From contig CAINLH010000237.1 in assembly GCA_903850275.1 (NCBI GenBank), forward strand, positions 1 through 10,272: a stretch of DNA of 10,272 nt, written 5' to 3'. Below, in pieces: positions 7,039 to 10,272 of this stretch. Every line of letters starts with the position of its first letter. The first letter of the stretch is position 1. The position numbers and the translations under genes are program-made. The notes under the pieces are model-generated. The model was given only the letters and a program-made list of their open reading frames with translations, made no database searches and was not told the origin of the DNA. The stretch comes from an uncultured Acidimicrobium sp. (GTDB lineage Bacteria > Actinomycetota > Acidimicrobiia > Acidimicrobiales > Ilumatobacteraceae).

Positions 7039-8815
7039 CGAGTTTGAGTGCGGAGATGAACACATCGCCTGGCACTTCGACACGACCGATGGACTTCATC
7101 TTCTTTTTACCCTCTTTTTGCTTTTCTAACAGTTTTCGTTTGCGCGAGATATCGCCGCCGTAACACTTAGCAAGCACGTCTTTACGTTTGGCCTTGACGG
7201 TTTCACGCGCGATGATCCGACCACCGATTGCGGCCTGGATAGGAACATCAAACATTTGACGCGGAATCAGCTCGCGCAGTTTTCCGCACATGCGATTGCC
7301 ATAGTCGTATGCCTTGTCGCGGTGAACGATGGTGGAAAAAGCATCCGCAGGTAGCGCGTTCAACAAAATGTCTACACGCACCAAATCCGATGCGCGATAC
7401 CCCGCCAAGTCGTAGTCCAGGCTGGCATAGCCCTGCGAACGGCTCTTCAACTGATCGAAGAAGTCGACCACCACTTCGGCCAGCGGCATGGTGTATTGCA
7501 TGTCCACTCGCTCTGGCGAGAGGTACTCAAGCTTGATCAATTCGCCACGCCGATCCTGGCAAAGTTCCATGAGTGAGCCCGTGTACTCCTTTGGCGTGAT
7601 GATGCTGACGCGAAAGAAGGGCTCCTCGATCGAACCGATGTACACCGTTTGAGGCAAGTCGGCGGGGTTGTCAACTTTCACCACTTCGCCATTGGTCTTA
7701 TGCACCATGTATTCAACCGATGGCGCTGTAGCAATAAGAGCCAAATTGAACTCTCGTTCGAGGCGTTCCTTCACAATTTCCATGTGCAAAAGACCAAGGA
7801 ACCCGCAGCGGAAACCAAAACCCAATGCGCCAGAAGATTCGGGCTCGTAGGTGATTGATGCATCGTTCAGTTTGAGGCGTTGCAAACTTTCGCGCAAGTT
7901 TTCGAAGTCGTCTCCATCAATTGGAAACAAACCACAGAACACCATCGGCTTCGGGTCGCGATAGCCGTCAAGAACATCTACTGCCGGATTGATTGCGGTC
8001 GTTACGGTCTCACCGCTTCGGGCCTCTCCTACATCTTTGATTCCGGCAATGAGATAACCCACTTCGCCAGGCCCAAGTTCGGCGACGGGTGTCGTCACTG
8101 GCATGCGTGCACCAATCTCGATTACTTCGTGCGTTGCTTTCGTTTGCATGAACAGCAATTTGCTTCCACTCGTAAGGCGACCATTCATCACGCGGATGCT
8201 TGAGACCACTCCCCGATAGGTGTCGTATTGCGAGTCGAAGATGAGCGCTTGCAAAGGTGCTTCAGCGTCACCGCTTGGCGCAGGAATTCGTTCGATCACT
8301 GCATCCAAAAGTTCGGGAACTCCAACGCCCGTTTTTGCAGAAATTCGCAAAATGTCCTCTGCTGGAATACCAAGAACCTTCTCAATTTCCATTGCGTACC
8401 GATCCGGATCGGCGGCGGGCAAGTCGATCTTGTTCAACACCGCAACAATTTCAAGGTTGCTCTCCAATGCGAGATAACAGTTAGCAAGTGTCTGGGCTTC
8501 GATGCCCTGCGCCGCATCCACAACAAGCACCACGCCCTCACATGCCGCCAGCGAACGGCTTACTTCGTAACCGAAGTCGACGTGGCCGGGAGTATCGATG
8601 AGATGAAACGTGTGACCCTTCCACGGCACGCGAACGTTCTGAGCCTTGATCGTGATACCGCGCTCGCGCTCCAAGTCCATCGAGTCGAGGTATTGGGCCC
8701 GCATGTCTCGGGATTGCACAGCACCGGTCATCTCAAGGATGCGGTCGGACAAGGTGGACTTGCCGTGGTCGATGTGAGCAATGATCGAGAAATTGCGGAT
8801 GTTTGCGAGATCCAT
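7031..8815 (-). CDS. lepA: Elongation factor 4 (LepA), ribosome-associated GTPase
   Basis: This 594-residue protein is the usual LepA length. The GTPase motifs are AHIDHGKS (13-20), the switch I Thr in RERGITIKA (about T55), DTPGHVDF (74-81), NKID (128-131) and a SAK motif further on. The C-terminal LepA-specific domain ends with the conserved basic run [18 protein letters not shown] and [13 protein letters not shown]. LepA binds ribosomes and acts in translation initiation, subunit biogenesis or back-translocation; its exact role is debated. The ATG at 8815 (MDLANIRNF) matches the family N-terminus. The frame stays open upstream to 8989, but that extension would overlap rpsT and is not LepA-like. 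No good Shine-Dalgarno is seen. A TAGAAT -10 candidate lies about 62 bases upstream. Confidence 0.97.
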   Translation of the reverse strand: MDLANIRNFSIIAHIDHGKSTLSDRILEMTGAVQSRDMRAQYLDSMDLERERGITIKAQNVRVPWKGHTFHLIDTPGHVDFGYEVSRSLAACEGVVLVVDAAQGIEAQTLANCYLALESNLEIVAVLNKIDLPAADPDRYAMEIEKVLGIPAEDILRISAKTGVGVPELLDAVIERIPAPSGDAEAPLQALIFDSQYDTYRGVVSSIRVMNGRLTSGSKLLFMQTKATHEVIEIGARMPVTTPVAELGPGEVGYLIAGIKDVGEARSGETVTTAINPAVDVLDGYRDPKPMVFCGLFPIDGDDFENLRESLQRLKLNDASITYEPESSGALGFGFRCGFLGLLHMEIVKERLEREFNLALIATAPSVEYMVHKTNGEVVKVDNPADLPQTVYIGSIEEPFFRVSIITPKEYTGSLMELCQDRRGELIKLEYLSPERVDMQYTMPLAEVVVDFFDQLKSRSQGYASLDYDLAGYRASDLVRVDILLNALPADAFSTIVHRDKAYDYGNRMCGKLRELIPRQMFDVPIQAAIGGRIIARETVKAKRKDVLAKCYGGDISRKRKLLEKQKEGKKKMKSIGRVEVPGDVFISALKLDD

Positions 8816-8871
8816 TGAGGCGATTCTGTTCTGCTGGGCCAAGTTTGTGGGGTGGGCAATGGCACTACAGC

Positions 8872-8892
8872 CCCCAAATTCTACAGTTGGGG
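8872..8892. repeat. CCCCAA-N9-TTGGGG inverted repeat in the lepA/rpsT divergent region
   Basis: Perfect 6-base arms CCCCAA (8872-8877) and TTGGGG (8887-8892) flank nine bases. The centre contains the candidate lepA -10 (minus strand TAGAAT, 8883-8878), and the right arm coincides with the candidate rpsT -35. A direct copy of CCCCAAAT (8872-8879) recurs at 8924-8931, 52 bases away, close to the predicted rpsT start point. This arrangement could be an operator but could be chance; no known regulator is matched. Confidence 0.45.
8878..8883 (-). promoter_or_regulatory. Candidate -10 element of the lepA promoter
   Basis: Minus-strand TAGAAT matches the TAnnnT pattern of housekeeping actinobacterial promoters. 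No convincing -35 hexamer is visible 16-18 bases upstream. Use of this element would give a leader of about 55 bases before the lepA ATG. Confidence 0.4.
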
Positions 8893-8916
8893 CTGCCGCC
8901 GAACCGCTGTTAGCCT
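8887..8916 (+). promoter_or_regulatory. Candidate rpsT promoter (TTGGGG-N18-TAGCCT)
   Basis: A -35-like TTGGGG (8887-8892) and a -10-like TAGCCT (8911-8916) are 18 bases apart on the plus strand. The predicted start near 8923 would give a leader of about 45 bases before the rpsT GTG. The match is reasonable but based on pattern alone. Confidence 0.45.
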
Positions 8917-8968
8917 GAAGAGTCCCCAAATACACGGGAACATCTGACGAAAGAGCTGGGTAGTCGAA

Positions 8969-9223
8969 GTGGCAAATATCAAGAGCCAAAAGAAGCGAAT
9001 CCTCACCAACGCCAAGGCAACCGCGCGCAACCGCGCGATCAAGAGCGAAGTGCGCACCCGTTTGAAGAACGCCAATGACACCATCGGCACCCCAGAGAAC
9101 GCCGAGGCTCTACGTCTTGCTGTAAAGCGCATCGACATGGCATCAGCCAAGCGCGTCATTCACCCCCGTCAAGCCGCTCGCAAAAAGAGCCGCTTGATGA
9201 AAAAAATCAACGCCTCCTCGTAG
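8969..9223 (+). CDS. rpsT: 30S ribosomal protein S20
   Basis: This 84-residue, strongly basic protein is close to the usual 85-88 residues. It starts [17 protein letters not shown] and carries the conserved C-terminal core [14 protein letters not shown] (about 64-77). S20 binds 16S rRNA early in 30S assembly. The start codon is GTG. An AAAGAG stretch 13 bases upstream is a weak, distant ribosome-binding candidate. It is the only plus-strand gene, transcribed divergently from lepA. Its last 17 bases overlap the end of the convergent holA gene, so no separate intergenic terminator is possible. Confidence 0.97.
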   Translation: MANIKSQKKRILTNAKATARNRAIKSEVRTRLKNANDTIGTPENAEALRLAVKRIDMASAKRVIHPRQAARKKSRLMKKINASS

Positions 9224-10214
9224 TCGCAGCGGTTTGACCGCTCAACCGACACAGGCGTGCCACCAAGATTTCCAAGATGAGTTGGTCGGACAAATCTTTA
9301 CCGCCGCGTAAATCAACGTCGGCGCGAGCCAATAGAACAATTGCCGAAGCAATGTTCTTGCTTCCCATGGTGCGTGATAGCGCAACTGTTTTATTAGCCA
9401 TGTAGTCGCTCTTCGTGCCAACTATCGCAAAGACATCTTCCTTCGCGGGCGAATCGAGCCCATCGAGCCTGAGCAACTTTGTGTAGTGAGTAGAGAGCGA
9501 CGAGATGATCTGCATTGGATGGGACTCGCCACTTCCCACCATTCGATGCAAAACCGCAATGGCGTTTGCAGGGTTTGATGCGCTGATTGCATCGGTGAGA
9601 TCCCAAATCGGGACATTGCCCCGCACACCAAGGAATGGCTCGATGTCTTCCGCAGTCAATTTCTTGCCGGTGCCGTAGGTGGACATCAGCACTTCAATGA
9701 GCGATGGCAATCGGGCTTGATCTTGACCGAGCCACGCGACCGCAATGCTGAGTGCGCCTGGGTCGAGTTTGAGGCCTGCCTCTGTGAGATGTTCCTGAAA
9801 CCAAGTGACCACGTCATTCTTCTGGCGCGGTGGCGACGTGGAGAATGTGGTGGCACCCGCCTTCTTCAGCGCATCCGTGGTGGATTTTGCCAACTTGCCA
9901 GAGGCGGTAAGTACCAAGTGATTTGTTTCAATTGGCTCGAGCAAATATTCGAGTAACGGGCGCAGTTGATCAACTGTTGCATCGTGGATGCCGCGAAGCA
10001 CAACAACTCGTTCGTCGCCAAAAAGCGAAGACGTTCGCGCACCCATCACTGCATTGGCTATTGCCGCATCGCGTTCGTCGATTGTGCCGTTCTCGAGATC
10101 GTGGCTTTCGTACATGGTGTTGCGATCGCCATCACCAATGAGTTGCGACGTGAGGTCGGTGAGTTTCGCCGAGACCGTTCGGGGATCCTCACCCGTAATT
10201 AGGTAAATCGTCAC
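9207..10214 (-). CDS. holA: DNA polymerase III subunit delta (HolA)
   Basis: This 335-residue protein matches the delta subunit of the clamp loader, which opens the beta sliding clamp. The N-terminus (IYLITGEDP) fits the family. S63-L64-F65 aligns with the SLF segment of E. coli delta, whose Leu-Phe inserts into the beta clamp. An AAA+-like fold without a Walker A (as expected for delta) spans about 1-200. A C-terminal helical collar follows, with VPIWDLTDAI near 215-224 and SSLSTHYTKLLRL near 258-270. The start is GTG at 10214. A stop codon lies a few codons upstream in frame, so a longer protein is ruled out. GGGGA is very close to the start. In many bacteria comEC lies upstream of holA; here the window ends first. 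Confidence 0.94.
   Translation of the reverse strand: MTIYLITGEDPRTVSAKLTDLTSQLIGDGDRNTMYESHDLENGTIDERDAAIANAVMGARTSSLFGDERVVVLRGIHDATVDQLRPLLEYLLEPIETNHLVLTASGKLAKSTTDALKKAGATTFSTSPPRQKNDVVTWFQEHLTEAGLKLDPGALSIAVAWLGQDQARLPSLIEVLMSTYGTGKKLTAEDIEPFLGVRGNVPIWDLTDAISASNPANAIAVLHRMVGSGESHPMQIISSLSTHYTKLLRLDGLDSPAKEDVFAIVGTKSDYMANKTVALSRTMGSKNIASAIVLLARADVDLRGGKDLSDQLILEILVARLCRLSGQTAATTRRR
9228..9242 (+). terminator. Small hairpin just past rpsT (inside holA), possible 3'-end signal
   Basis: AGCGGT-TTG-ACCGCT forms a perfect 6-bp stem with a 3-base loop, beginning 4 bases after the rpsT stop codon. There is no T tract after it, so it is not a classical intrinsic terminator. An alternative CGGTT/AACCG pairing (9230-9234 with 9244-9248) excludes it. 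It lies in the last codons of holA and may simply be coding sequence. Confidence 0.3.
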
Positions 10215-10272
10215 TTCCCCACTCTGTCAGATGGGTGCGGCGCGCAAGGAAAAAACACCAACAAATTGCTAA
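10215..10272. other. Upstream edge of holA, no confident feature
   Basis: These 58 bases precede the holA GTG. On the minus strand they hold a run of six T's, a GC-rich stretch and a GGGGA next to the start. No -10/-35 pair or hairpin is convincing, and no coding sequence can be assigned. The upstream gene lies outside the window. Confidence 0.3.

Noticed and set aside
8228..8818. 196-residue plus-strand open frame antisense to the start of lepA
   Set aside because: It is fully inside lepA, whose GTPase motifs are unambiguous on the other strand, and has no domain or ribosome-binding support.
8816..8989. N-terminal extension of lepA up to 8989
   Set aside because: It would overlap the rpsT start and add about 58 non-LepA residues; the family starts at the [12 protein letters not shown] at 8815.
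10231..10272. 14-codon plus-strand open frame at the right edge
   Set aside because: It is too short, has no ribosome-binding site and resembles no known peptide.

Overview
This window looks like a compact, gene-dense stretch of chromosome from a free-living actinobacterium with roughly balanced base composition. The evidence is the gene set (hrcA, a DnaJ2-type dnaJ, rsmE, lepA, rpsT, holA, hemW), a BldD-family regulator, and heavy use of GTG starts with 4-base GTGA overlaps. The moderate G+C and small intergenic gaps suggest a streamlined aquatic lineage, possibly Acidimicrobiia (Ilumatobacter-like). That placement is an inference from impression, not from a phylogeny.

Layout, right to left: all genes except rpsT lie on the minus strand. 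holA (DNA polymerase III delta) runs 10214 to 9207 and meets the plus-strand rpsT (8969-9223) tail to tail with a 17-base overlap. A 153-base divergent region (8816-8968) separates rpsT from lepA and holds candidate promoters in both directions plus a CCCCAA/TTGGGG inverted repeat. lepA, an MFS exporter and a class I photolyase follow as one overlapping set (8815 to 4476). After a 51-base gap comes hrcA, dnaJ, rsmE, a bldD-like gene and hemW (4421 to the left edge), with gaps or overlaps of at most 7 bases. hemW runs off the left end without its stop codon.

How the genes fit together: the left half resembles a protein-quality-control and housekeeping operon (heat-shock repressor, chaperone, 16S rRNA methyltransferase, heme chaperone). 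It also carries a transcription factor with an apparently complete cyclic-di-GMP-binding signature. The right half is translation and replication (LepA, S20, delta), with a transporter and a DNA-repair photolyase placed between lepA and hrcA.

No mobile elements, tRNA/rRNA genes, CRISPR arrays, phage genes or obvious recent transfers were seen. No clearly new system is present. The points most worth a second look are the coupled BldD-like c-di-GMP sensor, the photolyase lacking a tryptophan at the outer electron-transfer position, the repeated CCCCAA words between lepA and rpsT, and the overlapping rpsT/holA ends.
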